Shown: positions 9,304 to 17,926, counted from the first letter of the stretch. The stretch is DNA of 64,000 nt from Cognatundibacterium jejuense (GCF_014284255.1 NZ_JACOFV010000004.1:62001-126000), one strand, 5' to 3'. Translations and numbers: made by a program. Notes: generated by a model not told the origin, from the letters alone.

Positions 9304-10350
9304 TTAATTCGATTGTTGTCTGATTTCTGCTTCCAAATAAACCAGGCCTTGTCTGGCATAAGTCATCAGTTCCTGGGTTATGCTCCCACCCAACAAGACC
9401 CCGCTTTCTTTGGTATGAATTTCTCTCACTTTCGCAATGGTTGCCATGTCACCACCCCACGCGTCTAAAAATAGGCTGCGCCATTTTCTTAATACCGTGA
9501 GAGTTTGCGTAGAGGTAGCGGGTATGCCAGCTTGTATGAGTTCACGCACTTCTGAAAAAATTAAATCCCACTCCAAAGAGTGCTTTAGCATTGAACTCCG
9601 GAAGCAACGCAATTCGTGCTCACTCAGATATTTTCTGTAAATGCTGTAACGCACTTCAATACTGGCTTGTGTAATGAAATCCATCAATTCGTTGTCGACG
9701 CCAGTCAGTGTTTGTAGCGAAGGCTCATTTCTGTGCATCTTGGTAATAATAGTGAGATAGCGTGGAATTGATGGCATGGTCTCATTCATCGTCGTAACCC
9801 ACCGCACCGCCAGATCTTTCGCCTTTGCATCATCCGGGCGTATTCCAGCCTGCAATAATTTTTTGGCTTCTTTGATCAATTCTTGCATGCGCAAATCCGG
9901 AGAGACACTCCCATTTTTATGGTGCCTTAGTTTATGCAGGTCTTCCCGCGTAAAATATTTATCGGCGATACTCATCATTTCCATTACGCCTAACCAGTAA
10001 TCAAGTTGTGGTTCCTGGTTGGCGTTAAGCAATTCCTGAAGATGTTGAAGCTGGTCGCGTAAAGCAATGCTGCTGGCAATTTGTTGTTCCAGCATAGCCA
10101 ACTGTTCAGAGACAACATTCTCCAGCCCGACTTGATCTTGCTCTACCAGTGTGGCAATCTCAGCCAGGGACAAATTCAGGCGGCGTAAAGCCTGTATTCG
10201 ATGCAGGCGAGTAATATCGTCACGGTTGTACAGGCGGTAATCAGACTCAGAGCGTTCTGACGGGCGTAGTAGCCCGATTTTGTCGTAGTGGTGCAGAATG
10301 CGTACGGTCAAGCCGGTACGTTTTGCAAGTTCACCAATTTTTAATAACAT
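9304..10350 (-). CDS. MerR-family regulator with large C-terminal effector region
   Basis: A 348-residue protein. Residues 1-70 form a MerR winged helix (KIGELAKRTGLTVRILHHYDKIGLL, then SDYRLYNRDDITRLHRIQALR), followed by a dimerisation coiled coil around residues 80-115. The remaining ~230 residues are a helical region reminiscent of TipA/BmrR-type ligand domains, but I cannot name it. The ATG at 10350 is preceded by GGAGA at good spacing; the in-frame upstream extension to 10410 would run through the promoter. It reads into the MFS gene 10 bp downstream. The promoter has the over-long 19-bp spacer that MerR proteins untwist, so autoregulation of merR and the transporter is likely. Confidence 0.9.
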   Translation of the reverse strand: MLLKIGELAKRTGLTVRILHHYDKIGLLRPSERSESDYRLYNRDDITRLHRIQALRRLNLSLAEIATLVEQDQVGLENVVSEQLAMLEQQIASSIALRDQLQHLQELLNANQEPQLDYWLGVMEMMSIADKYFTREDLHKLRHHKNGSVSPDLRMQELIKEAKKLLQAGIRPDDAKAKDLAVRWVTTMNETMPSIPRYLTIITKMHRNEPSLQTLTGVDNELMDFITQASIEVRYSIYRKYLSEHELRCFRSSMLKHSLEWDLIFSEVRELIQAGIPATSTQTLTVLRKWRSLFLDAWGGDMATIAKVREIHTKESGVLLGGSITQELMTYARQGLVYLEAEIRQQSN

Positions 10351-10375
10351 GGCAAGTCTCCATTGATTTTGCGAG

Positions 10376-10406
10376 ACTATAAAGCCTGACACCGTGTTAT
10401 GGTCAA
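10376..10406 (-). promoter_or_regulatory. MerR-type promoter of the merR-MFS operon
   Basis: On the minus strand, -35 TTGACC (10401-10406) and -10 TATAGT (10376-10381) are separated by exactly 19 bp, with the palindrome ACACGGTGT inside the spacer. A 19-bp spacer is the hallmark of MerR-activated promoters. Confidence 0.75.
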
Positions 10407-10474
10407 GCACATTTTTAGGTGAATCCTGATTAAGCTACAGTGCTCGCGACCTATGATCTGAGAGTAAAGAAAAT

Positions 10475-10765
10475 ATGCATCCCGATAAAGTTGACCGCCA
10501 GCGTCTTAAAAAATTAACTGACTTACCTAATATTGGTAAAGCGGGCGCAGATGATTTAAAGATTCTTGGTATTGATACGCCAGATCAGTTAGTCGGGCGT
10601 TGTCCTTATGAACTATATGAGAGTTTGTGTCGGCTGACAGGCAAGCAACACGACCCATGCGTGATCGACGTCTTCATATCGGTCACCAGGTTTATGAATG
10701 GCGAACCAGCGCTTGTCTGGTGGGCTTATACGGAAGAGCGCAAGCTGACGCTTGCTAATGGTTGA
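10475..10765 (+). CDS. Helix-hairpin-helix / Cdd1-like protein
   Basis: A 96-residue cytoplasmic protein. The N-terminal half reads LKKLTDLPNIGKAGADDLKILGI, a helix-hairpin-helix-like segment, followed by LVGRCPYELYESLCRLTGKQHDPCVIDVF, which is the Cdd1 ('pathogenicity locus') family signature. These small proteins are common in proteobacteria and their function is unknown; non-specific nucleic-acid binding through the hairpin motif is the usual guess. It stands alone, divergent from merR and convergent with hslO, with a hairpin terminator behind it. Confidence 0.82.
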   Translation: MHPDKVDRQRLKKLTDLPNIGKAGADDLKILGIDTPDQLVGRCPYELYESLCRLTGKQHDPCVIDVFISVTRFMNGEPALVWWAYTEERKLTLANG

Positions 10766-10785
10766 TTGTCTTTGCGGTGATGGAT

Positions 10786-10830
10786 GCCAGATGGTGCTAG
10801 CGAGAGCGCTTTTTGCCATCTGGCTTTATT
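10786..10830. terminator. Hairpin terminator between the Cdd1-like gene and hslO
   Basis: A 9-bp inverted repeat, GCCAGATGG (10786-10794) with CCATCTGGC (10816-10824), followed by TTTATT. The loop is long (21 bases) and the T tract short, so strength is uncertain. Confidence 0.5.
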
Positions 10831-10844
10831 GGTGCCGAAAAAAC

Positions 10845-11771
10845 TTAGTGCTTAATTTCAGTTGGTGTGACTGTGCCTTCGGCTAACGTTTTAGCAACGA
10901 ATAACTGCGTGCAATCAACCTGGTCAAAGCCGTAATGTTTTCCGCAGAAATCGCAATTAATATCAAGTCTGCCGATCTCGGCTATCGCTGATTCTACTTC
11001 TGCCTGACCTAACATTTTGAGCATATCGCCGACTTTTTCACGCGTGCAGCTGCAATGGAAAACCGGATGCAGAGGATCAAATACGCGTAAAGTTTGTTCC
11101 CAGAACAGGCGATGCATCAGTGTTGCAATATCGGTGCTTAACAGCTCTTCGTGTTTCAAGGTGTCGCCCAGCATGACAGCGTGGCTCCACATGTCTTCGC
11201 CATCTTCTGCTTGCGCGCCCGAACCGCCGATTTCTGGTAGTTTTTGCAATAGCATTCCGCGGGTGACTTTTTCATTTGCCGCGAGCCAGAGTTTGGTGTC
11301 GAGCTGCTCCGAGCGCAGCATGTAATTTTCAATCACGGTCGCGACGGTGTCACCGTCTAACGGGACAATCCCTTGATAAGCCTGCTGCCCTGGCATTTTG
11401 TCATTCGGATCAAGGGTAATCACGAAGCGTCCTTGTCCATGGGCATGAACGAGTTCTTTCAGTGTTTCGTGATCTTCGATAACGGCGTCGTCAGCTAATT
11501 TTGCGGTTGCTCTAATGCGCAGATCTGCATCACATTCAACAACCATCAACTTAACCGGACCATCACCGTGAATTTGCATAATCATGGTGCCATTAAACTT
11601 CAGATTGGCTGACAGTAAAGCAGAAGCTGCCATCAGTTCACCTAAAATGGTTTGCACGGCTTTTGGGTAGACTTTATGAGACAACATCTGTTGCCATGAA
11701 GATTCCAGTTCAACCAGCTCGCCACGGACGCCAGCGTTTTCGAACATGAATTTTTGTAAGGTGTCAGTCAT
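10845..11771 (-). CDS. hslO: Redox-regulated chaperone Hsp33
   Basis: A 308-residue cytoplasmic holdase chaperone activated by oxidation. The C-terminal zinc switch is intact: a CxC pair in FHCSCTREKV and, about 30 residues on, a CxxC pair in NCDFCGKHY. The N-terminal substrate-binding domain contains AMMAASALLSANLKF-like and QIHGDGPVKLMVVE segments. In resting cells the four Cys bind zinc; peroxide with unfolding stress forms disulphides and unmasks chaperone activity. It is a single gene here, ending near the convergent terminator, and followed upstream by the separate gamma-carbonic-anhydrase-like gene on the same strand. Confidence 0.95.
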   Translation of the reverse strand: MTDTLQKFMFENAGVRGELVELESSWQQMLSHKVYPKAVQTILGELMAASALLSANLKFNGTMIMQIHGDGPVKLMVVECDADLRIRATAKLADDAVIEDHETLKELVHAHGQGRFVITLDPNDKMPGQQAYQGIVPLDGDTVATVIENYMLRSEQLDTKLWLAANEKVTRGMLLQKLPEIGGSGAQAEDGEDMWSHAVMLGDTLKHEELLSTDIATLMHRLFWEQTLRVFDPLHPVFHCSCTREKVGDMLKMLGQAEVESAIAEIGRLDINCDFCGKHYGFDQVDCTQLFVAKTLAEGTVTPTEIKH

Positions 11772-11843
11772 TTTTTTACTTTTTCTAAAACGAGTAATTC
11801 TTTGTAACGCTCAAGCACTTCTTAAAACATACGAATCGCTGAA

Positions 11844-12368
11844 TTAGTCTATGCGTTTGAGTTCTGTTTTATACAATTGACCACGCATGGCGTAGTTGTC
11901 GGTATTCCGGTGCATACCACGAATATCTTGCTCGGTCAGTTCGCGCACTGCCTTGGCTGGTGAGCCTATGATTAGTGAATTGTCAGGGAATTCTTTCCCT
12001 TCTGTCACCAATGCACCAGCGCCTACCAGGCAATTTTTGCCGATTTTTGCACCATTTAAAATCACGGCTTGTATGCCTATTAATGAGCCTTCACCGATGG
12101 TGCAGCCATGCAACATCGCCTGATGGCCGATGGTGACATTTTTACCGACAACTAAGGGATAGCCGGGATCAGTGTGTAAAATGCAGCCTTCTTGCACATT
12201 GCTATTTTCACTGATCGTAATTAATTCATTGTCTCCGCGGATGGTAGCATCAAACCAAATGCTGGCTTTGGCTTCGATTTTGACTTTGCCTATAATTTTG
12301 GCGGTGTCAGTAATATAAGCTGAGGCATCGATATCTGGTGCAATGTCGCCTAACTGGTAAATGGGCAT
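11844..12368 (-). CDS. Gamma-carbonic-anhydrase-like hexapeptide-repeat protein (YrdA/PaaY type)
   Basis: A 174-residue left-handed beta-helix protein made of hexapeptide repeats (for example VVGKNVTIGHQAMLHGCTIGEGSLIGIQAVILNGAKIG). The potential zinc-binding histidines sit in CILHTD and in TIGHQAMLHG, matching the three-His pattern of gamma carbonic anhydrases. The end of the repeat region reads IIGSPAKAVRELTEQDI. Family members include YrdA (carbonic anhydrase-like, unclear substrate) and PaaY (thioesterase). It is on the same strand as hslO, 72 bp upstream, and divergent from the DUF455 gene. The specific reaction cannot be read from sequence. Confidence 0.9.
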   Translation of the reverse strand: MPIYQLGDIAPDIDASAYITDTAKIIGKVKIEAKASIWFDATIRGDNELITISENSNVQEGCILHTDPGYPLVVGKNVTIGHQAMLHGCTIGEGSLIGIQAVILNGAKIGKNCLVGAGALVTEGKEFPDNSLIIGSPAKAVRELTEQDIRGMHRNTDNYAMRGQLYKTELKRID

Positions 12369-12532
12369 ATGAATTCCGTAAAATAGAGGCTGAAAAGGGG
12401 TGAGGCAAAAGCGCCCCAGCTTCGCTGTGTGCCAAGCGCGTGAATTGCATGCAGCTGAGCTGCTATTTTAACGCTGCCTTAGCACTTACGTCAGATTTAA
12501 CAAAAAATGAGTATTTTGAAAACGGATTTTTA

Positions 12533-13309
12533 ATGGAATTACGCGCTACCGCCTTGCAAGCTTTACTTGCTACCGACACTGATACCAAATGCGCACTATT
12601 GTCTGCCATTCCTGATGATGTGCTGGTTGATTGTGAGAAGCAATTCGCTGTACCAGTTGGCATACCTGGCCGCCCAGAGAAACCAGAACTGATTGCTCCA
12701 GGTAAAGTCGGTCGTCGCTCTATGGTAACGGTAGAAGGGCGTGCGATATTGGTTCACGCTCTGGCACATATCGAGATGAATGCAATCAACCTGGCGGCAG
12801 ATATTTTGTGGCGCTTTGCCGAGATGCCAGAGAAATTCTATCGAGATTGGTTGAAAGTCGCCAAAGAAGAAGCCTATCATTTTCAATTGCTGGAAGCGCA
12901 TTTGCGCACCATGGGATATCACTATGGTGCTTTTCCTGCGCACAATAGTTTGTGGGAAATGGCAGAAAAGACTACGGATGATTTACTTGCTCGTCTGGCA
13001 TTGGTCCCACGCACTTTAGAAGCACGTGGTTTGGATGTCACTCCAGGTTTGTCGGCAAAATTAGCGCAAGCCGGAGACAAGGCGGGTGCCGATATCCTCT
13101 TGATTATTTATCGTGATGAAATTGGCCACGTGGCGATAGGGAATCATTGGTATCAAAGTCTGTGCGATGCCCAGGGAGTCGACACGATAACAACGTATTC
13201 ACGTTTGGCAGCGCAATATCAAGCCCCTAAATTACGCGGACCATTTAATCTCGATGCGCGTAAAGAAGCGGGATTTAGTGAAGCTGAGTTGCAGGCGTTG
13301 GAAACATGA
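12533..13309 (+). CDS. DUF455 ferritin-like domain protein
   Basis: A 258-residue protein from ATG 12533 (MELRATALQALLATD), the start most like relatives; an in-frame extension to 12440 encodes an atypical hydrophobic tail. It is a four-helix-bundle, ferritin-like protein with the expected metal-ligand pattern: HIEMNAIN, AKEEAYHF and YRDEIGHVAIG provide Glu and E-x(2-3)-H ligands for a dinuclear metal site. DUF455 proteins are widespread in Burkholderiales, and some are linked to tRNA-hydroxylase-like chemistry by fold, but no function is established. It is convergent with the tetR gene, separated by 144 bp without clear features. Confidence 0.85.
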   Translation: MELRATALQALLATDTDTKCALLSAIPDDVLVDCEKQFAVPVGIPGRPEKPELIAPGKVGRRSMVTVEGRAILVHALAHIEMNAINLAADILWRFAEMPEKFYRDWLKVAKEEAYHFQLLEAHLRTMGYHYGAFPAHNSLWEMAEKTTDDLLARLALVPRTLEARGLDVTPGLSAKLAQAGDKAGADILLIIYRDEIGHVAIGNHWYQSLCDAQGVDTITTYSRLAAQYQAPKLRGPFNLDARKEAGFSEAELQALET

Positions 13310-13453
13310 AAATCTTGTCACGAAGTTTTTTACATTGATTGATCTCGTTGTGCTCGGGAGCACCATTCGAAATTCTGCAGTCCACCCATTCAAATCGACC
13401 TCTACACCAAGCGGGATAAAAATGAGGCTCTTCTCGCTGATGCCAGTCTTAGT

Positions 13454-14080
13454 TTAGTTCGTACCATCGGGTGTTGGCCAGGCTTGCATCGTTAGTTCCA
13501 CGATTCGTTCTAACGCTGTTAAGCTAGCGCCATCATGCGCTTGTACCGCCATGCCTTGTATCGCCATTGCAATGTACGCGGCTAGTGCGGAGGCATCTGT
13601 TTGCGCAGCTAATTCTCCAGCATCGATGGCGAGTTCCAGACGTTTCCGTATTGCTGTTTGCGCAGTCAGGCGAGCGTTGCGTGTTGCTTCGGCAATTGCT
13701 ACATTATCAGTGGCACTATGTATATTCGCCGTCGAGACCATGCATCCCGCGGCATGCCCGATACTTGTAAATTGAAGTGCTGCGCCATTTAATAGCGTAA
13801 CAATTGCCTCCTTGGCTGGGGTGGCCGCCGTAAGGGCGGCACTAAAATAGCTTGCGTGTTGTCTTTGGTAGTGCGCCAGCGTTTCAAGGTAGAGCTGGTC
13901 TTTGGAGCCGAAGGCAGCGTATAGACTGGGTGCAACAATTCCCATTGCGGCGGTCAATTGTGCGGTTGACGTTCCTTCGTAACCATGGCGCCAAAACAAA
14001 TCCATTGCAATAGTCAACGCTCGTTCGCGATCAAATACGCGTGGTCTGCCCGCACTTCGCTTGGCTGCAATTTCTGTCAT
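13454..14080 (-). CDS. TetR-family transcriptional regulator
   Basis: A 208-residue regulator. The N-terminal helix-turn-helix spans about residues 20-60, with GTSTAQLTAAMGIVAPSLYAAFGSKDQLY as the HTH and following helix. The C-terminal half is the TetR_C ligand-binding region (KEAIVTLLNGAALQFTSIGHAAGCMVSTAN), of the type that often senses small electrophiles or quinones. It is divergent from an alcohol dehydrogenase gene, with two near-identical palindromes in the 144-bp gap, so it very likely represses both that gene and itself. Confidence 0.9.
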   Translation of the reverse strand: MTEIAAKRSAGRPRVFDRERALTIAMDLFWRHGYEGTSTAQLTAAMGIVAPSLYAAFGSKDQLYLETLAHYQRQHASYFSAALTAATPAKEAIVTLLNGAALQFTSIGHAAGCMVSTANIHSATDNVAIAEATRNARLTAQTAIRKRLELAIDAGELAAQTDASALAAYIAMAIQGMAVQAHDGASLTALERIVELTMQAWPTPDGTN

Positions 14081-14140
14081 GGCTATTTCCTAAGATTAAT
14101 TTATTTCCCGACAAGTGGTAATGTCAATTCCCTTATATTA

Positions 14141-14152
14141 TAGCGTTCACTA
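14141..14152. promoter_or_regulatory. Second TetR operator copy
   Basis: TAGCGTTCACTA matches the perfect palindrome at 14191-14202 at 10 of 12 positions. It sits on the tetR side of the divergent gap, consistent with autorepression. Confidence 0.55.
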
Positions 14153-14160
14153 AATAATTC

Positions 14161-14202
14161 TTGCGAAATTTATCGACAGCCTTTAATATGTAGTGATCAC
14201 TA
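14161..14202 (+). promoter_or_regulatory. Promoter and TetR operator of the alcohol dehydrogenase gene
   Basis: A -35-like TTGCGA (14161-14166) and -10 TAATAT (14184-14189) are 17 bp apart. The perfect 12-bp palindrome TAGTGATCACTA (14191-14202) follows the -10 directly, at the expected transcription start, an ideal repressor position. Confidence 0.6.
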
Positions 14203-14224
14203 TATAAATGTTGAGGAAAATCTT

Positions 14225-15241
14225 ATGCTGACACGTCAATACGAATTAAGCCCCGGTAATCACTACGCTCAATTGAAAATTGGAACACGCGAACTACCTG
14301 GTCTGAGTCCGACGCAAATACTTATACGCGTAGGAGCCGCCAGCTTGAATTACCGTGATTTGTTGATTCGGAAAATGCAGGATGACAACCAGCCTCATCT
14401 TGTTCCTTTGTCGGATGCGGCGGGCACGGTCGTGGCTGTCGGCAGCGCAGTGGCACAATGGCGTGAGGGCGATAGAGTCAGCCCTGGTTTTTTTGCTGAT
14501 TGGGTTGCTGGTGCGTTTCGTTTGCATCACATGGCTTCAGCGCTAGGTGGCGGACAAACCAATGGCGTGTTGGCCGAATACATCGTTGCAGATGAGGCAG
14601 CAATTGTTGCCGTGCCTGAGCATCTCAGTTTGGCGGAAGCGGCAACATTGCCATGTGCCGGTGTTACCGCATGGCATGCGCTGTTTGAACGTGGAAATTT
14701 GCAAGCAGGTGAAACGGTGCTGGTGCAGGGTACTGGTGGTGTAGCGATACTTGCACTACAGTTAGCTGGCGCACATGGTGCCAAGGTGATTGTTACGTCG
14801 TCTTCGGATGAGAAATTGGCTCGTGCTCGTCAATTGGGTGCATGGCAGACAATTAATTACCGGGAGCATGCTGATTGGGATCGTGTTGCGTTGGAGATGA
14901 CGAATGGAACAGGCGTCGATCATATTCTTGAATTGGGTGGTCCGGACACGTATTCACGTTCACTTAAAGCCATCGGCTATGGTGGACGTATTGCACAGAT
15001 AGGTGTATTGAGTGGATTTGACGCAGCACCGCACATCACGCCTATGCAATTTAAAAATGCTAGTATTAACGGCATTTGTGTTGGTTCGGTTGCCCACTAT
15101 GCACGTCTGAATCAATTCATCAGTGAGCACAAGATCCATCCTCTGATAGACCAGTCCTTTGCGTATGAAGAAGCGGACGCTGGATATGCCGCACTGGCAG
15201 CTGCGGGACATATGGGCAAGTTGGTTATCAACGTTGACTAA
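14225..15241 (+). CDS. NAD(P)-dependent alcohol dehydrogenase / quinone oxidoreductase-like MDR protein
   Basis: A 338-residue medium-chain dehydrogenase/reductase. The catalytic domain begins LIRVGAASLNYRDLLIRKM; the Rossmann half carries ETVLVQGTGGVAILALQLA around residues 163-180. The structural-zinc Cys cluster of classical alcohol dehydrogenases is absent, and the usual GHE segment near residue 63 reads SDAAG, so it resembles zinc-poor quinone-oxidoreductase-like members. GAGGA precedes the ATG. It is divergent from the TetR gene and probably repressed by it. Such enzymes reduce quinones, enones or aldehydes; the substrate is unknown. Confidence 0.88.
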   Translation: MLTRQYELSPGNHYAQLKIGTRELPGLSPTQILIRVGAASLNYRDLLIRKMQDDNQPHLVPLSDAAGTVVAVGSAVAQWREGDRVSPGFFADWVAGAFRLHHMASALGGGQTNGVLAEYIVADEAAIVAVPEHLSLAEAATLPCAGVTAWHALFERGNLQAGETVLVQGTGGVAILALQLAGAHGAKVIVTSSSDEKLARARQLGAWQTINYREHADWDRVALEMTNGTGVDHILELGGPDTYSRSLKAIGYGGRIAQIGVLSGFDAAPHITPMQFKNASINGICVGSVAHYARLNQFISEHKIHPLIDQSFAYEEADAGYAALAAAGHMGKLVINVD

Positions 15242-15290
15242 GCAGGTGCTTTTACGCAATTTCACTCACGTTAAAGTGCCACAGAATTAA

Positions 15291-15317
15291 CGAGTGAGAC
15301 ATTTTTTGCCTCACTCG
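15291..15317. terminator. Hairpin between the dehydrogenase and tautomerase genes
   Basis: An 8-bp inverted repeat, CGAGTGAG (15291-15298) and CTCACTCG (15310-15317), lies between two convergent genes. There is no strong T tract on the plus side, so it may be a weak or Rho-assisted stop. Confidence 0.4.
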
Positions 15318-15335
15318 AAATTACGTGCCAGAAGC

Positions 15336-15716
15336 TTATGTGTGTATCAGTCGGCCACCACCAAACGACCAGTTTTCCCACGCTGTTTCCTTAAAACAGA
15401 CCATCACATTTTCTGTATTGAGACCAGCATTATTGAGGAGTTGCATCAACTCGGTTAATAGTTTTTTCTTCACCTTGGTGCTACGGCCGACTGACCAGAG
15501 AATCTCTATCAAAACGAAGTCATCGTTGCGTTCACTGGTGAGGTCCGGGTAACCGGGGTCAAATCGAAAATCCTCTGCATCGAGCTCAATCACGCGTTGG
15601 AATTTATCGGTCACAGGCACGCCCGATGACACTAAGGCGGTATGGATGGCGTCAAGTACCAGCGTCTTAAATTTTCCAGGCTTTGGTTTGCGAACAGTAA
15701 TGGTCACTAATGGCAT
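15336..15716 (-). CDS. Tautomerase family protein
   Basis: A 126-residue protein beginning Met-Pro; after Met removal the N-terminal proline would be the catalytic base of the tautomerase superfamily. The sequence PLVTITVRKPKPGKFKTLVLDAIHTALV and the downstream segment FVLIEILWSVGRS resemble the malonate-semialdehyde-decarboxylase-like/Tautomerase_3 group instead of the ~60-residue 4-oxalocrotonate tautomerases. It is the last gene of a minus-strand group with an NTF2-like protein, a reductase-ferredoxin fusion and an AhpD-like protein. The physiological substrate is unknown. Confidence 0.85.
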   Translation of the reverse strand: MPLVTITVRKPKPGKFKTLVLDAIHTALVSSGVPVTDKFQRVIELDAEDFRFDPGYPDLTSERNDDFVLIEILWSVGRSTKVKKKLLTELMQLLNNAGLNTENVMVCFKETAWENWSFGGGRLIHT

Positions 15717-15745
15717 ATTGATTTTCCTTCTGTTGGGTTGAAGAA

Positions 15746-16225
15746 TTACAAACCTAACTCACTCAGGCTTGGGTGATCATCCGGGCGGCGTCCTTGTGGC
15801 CAGTGAAACTTGCGTTCTGATTCTGATATCGCGAGATCGTTGATGCTGGCATAGCGTTTTTGCATCAGCCCGTGTTCGTCAAATTCCCAGTTTTCATTCC
15901 CGTAGGAACGGGTCCAATTGTTATTCTGATCTTTCCATTCGTAGGCAAAGCGCACCGCGATACGGTTAGCTTCATACGCCCATAACTCTTTAATCAAGCG
16001 GTACTCGATCTCGCGTTCCCATTTATGGCACAGGAATTCGACGATTTGCGCACGGCCGCGCGGGAACTCTGCACGGTTACGCCATTCGCTGTCGATCGTA
16101 TATGCCAGGGATACCTTAATCGGGTCACGACTGTTCCAGCCGTCCTCGGCCATGCGCACTTTTTGCATTGCCGTTTCTCTCGTAAATGGTGGTAACGGGG
16201 GGCGTGATTGGTTGGCTTGAGTCAT
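15746..16225 (-). CDS. DUF1348 / NTF2-like (SnoaL-fold) protein
   Basis: A 159-residue protein with the DUF1348 signature: [62 protein letters not shown] and the C-terminal [19 protein letters not shown]. The fold is a cone-shaped NTF2-like barrel. Function is unknown. It lies 29 bp upstream of the tautomerase gene on the same strand and 58 bp downstream of the fused reductase, so it is probably cotranscribed. It may be an accessory of the same detoxification or oxidation unit (inference). Confidence 0.87.
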   Translation of the reverse strand: MTQANQSRPPLPPFTRETAMQKVRMAEDGWNSRDPIKVSLAYTIDSEWRNRAEFPRGRAQIVEFLCHKWEREIEYRLIKELWAYEANRIAVRFAYEWKDQNNNWTRSYGNENWEFDEHGLMQKRYASINDLAISESERKFHWPQGRRPDDHPSLSELGL

Positions 16226-16283
16226 GGCGATCTTCCTTTCTTGTTTTTAAAAATTACACTGTGGTGGTTTACAACTTTTCTGA

Positions 16284-17882
16284 CTAGATATCTAGAACCA
16301 GTTTCTGAGATTTCGCCCTTGATACGCAAATACACATACTATGTTTGTGTTCTTCATTACTTAGTACCGAATCCCTATGGTCAGGTGTGCCTTCCAGGAC
16401 TTTGACGCTACAGGTGCCGCAGTTACCAGCTTCGCATTCAGCATACACTTCTACGCCAGCGGCGCGAGCCGCATGCAAAACCGTTTCGTCAGCGCGTACC
16501 ATGATCGTCTTTTTACTACGACGCAGCTCAACCCTGATTTCTTGATCCTGGTCGGAAATGATCGCGGCGAATCGCTCGAAATGTACCCGGTTTGCGGCAA
16601 TCCCTAGTTCCTGGGCTGTTGCCACCACCGCATCGATCAATGTTGTTGGTCCGCACACATAGAATTCTGTATCTGGTGCGGCATCAGATAAGACGCTACT
16701 CAGGTTAAGGCGCAAACCTTGGTCGCTGGGGTAGATATGCATCGCAGACCCAAGTTCACGTTTTAGGCGGTCGCTGTATGCCATCTGCTTGAGGCTTCTC
16801 CCCGCGTAATGCAGATGGACGGATTGATCCTTAGCTTTCAATTCTTGCGCCATGGCCTTTATTGGCGTGATGCCTATGCCACCAGCGATTAAAATTGCGC
16901 TTGTGATATTGAGGTGCAAAGCAAAATTATTGCGCGGCAGATCGCATTGCAGATGCATGCCTATTTCGTAAAGCTGATGGACGGCGATGGAACCGCCACG
17001 ACCATTTTCTTCGCGCAATACGGCAATCTCGTAGATATCCCGGCGGGATGGGTTAGAGCAGATCGAATACTGACGAGTTTCGCTAGTCCCATCAGCCAGC
17101 ATCACTGGTACGCGTAAGTGCGAGCCAGCCGTTACTTTTGGCAGATCGCCACCATCGGGGCGACGAAATTCAAACGCTCGCACTCTGGGCGTGAGCTGAC
17201 GGATGCCTGTGATAACCAGTTCTAAATTGCCATTACCCAGAGAAGTTGGCTTCGTGGAGATGGTTTGCGTGTGCTGTGCTGTTGCTTTTTTCAGATCATC
17301 GTTGAGTTGACGGTTCTGCTCTACCAGCTCCGCCATATAAGCTTGTACCTCTTTTTCGGTAAAGCGCGGCGTAATGTGTTGTGGGCAGTTCCACTCTATC
17401 GCTTCAACCGTGATGACGACACCGCGCTCGATGCGGGCGCGGTAGCTACCCATCTCGAGTTGCGCGATCAATTGGGGTTGATCCCGCTCATGCACGATCT
17501 TGGCTGTGCCCCATATCTTGAGGCGACGGCGGTTGGCATAATCCATTAATATTATTGAGATGCGATTTGTCGCATTGATGTTGCCTACGCTGATGTACTG
17601 TGCGTTACCAGAAAAATCAGCGTAGCCTATGTTTTTTTCATCGAGTACTTTTAAGAATCCCGCCGGACCGCCGCGATGTTGTACATAGGGCCAACCATTT
17701 TCTGAAATGGTCGCTTGATAAAAACTGTCGCGTGCCATGATAAACTCGGCATCACGCTGCTCGAGAAAATCACGTTTCTCCGCCACTTGTTCAAAACCAC
17801 GATTCGCCTCCCGGCTGCCGTAAAGACTCTGTGCCGCTTTGACACTTGGGGTAAAAGTAATATCGGCAAATGCCCGTGCCAT
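16284..17882 (-). CDS. PNPOx-like / ferredoxin-NADP reductase / [2Fe-2S] ferredoxin fusion
   Basis: A 532-residue three-part protein. Residues ~1-200 are a pyridoxamine-phosphate-oxidase-like split-barrel flavin-binding domain (FYQATISENGWPYVQHRGG, YISVGNINATNRISIILMDYANRRRLKIWG). Residues ~215-440 are a ferredoxin-reductase module with the FAD motif RQYSICSNP and the NAD(P) motif ILIAGGIGITPIKAM. Residues ~445-532 are a plant-type [2Fe-2S] ferredoxin with ECEAGNCGTC and a final Cys in HSMCICVSRA. It would pass electrons from NAD(P)H to an acceptor, possibly through the split barrel. It is clustered with AhpD-like, NTF2-like and tautomerase genes. The partner and substrate are unknown. Confidence 0.9.
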   Translation of the reverse strand: MARAFADITFTPSVKAAQSLYGSREANRGFEQVAEKRDFLEQRDAEFIMARDSFYQATISENGWPYVQHRGGPAGFLKVLDEKNIGYADFSGNAQYISVGNINATNRISIILMDYANRRRLKIWGTAKIVHERDQPQLIAQLEMGSYRARIERGVVITVEAIEWNCPQHITPRFTEKEVQAYMAELVEQNRQLNDDLKKATAQHTQTISTKPTSLGNGNLELVITGIRQLTPRVRAFEFRRPDGGDLPKVTAGSHLRVPVMLADGTSETRQYSICSNPSRRDIYEIAVLREENGRGGSIAVHQLYEIGMHLQCDLPRNNFALHLNITSAILIAGGIGITPIKAMAQELKAKDQSVHLHYAGRSLKQMAYSDRLKRELGSAMHIYPSDQGLRLNLSSVLSDAAPDTEFYVCGPTTLIDAVVATAQELGIAANRVHFERFAAIISDQDQEIRVELRRSKKTIMVRADETVLHAARAAGVEVYAECEAGNCGTCSVKVLEGTPDHRDSVLSNEEHKHSMCICVSRAKSQKLVLDI

Positions 17883-17908
17883 AGAGTTACTCCTCGGTAC
17901 ACCTGTTA

Positions 17909-17926
17909 AATGAAAGGACGTTCATT
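17909..17926. promoter_or_regulatory. Palindromic operator candidate upstream of the fused reductase gene
   Basis: AATGAAAGGACGTTCATT has 6-bp arms (AATGAA/TTCATT) around a 6-base centre and lies 27 bp upstream of the start codon, inside the gap to the AhpD-like gene. It resembles a TetR- or LysR-type half-site pair. Confidence 0.4.
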
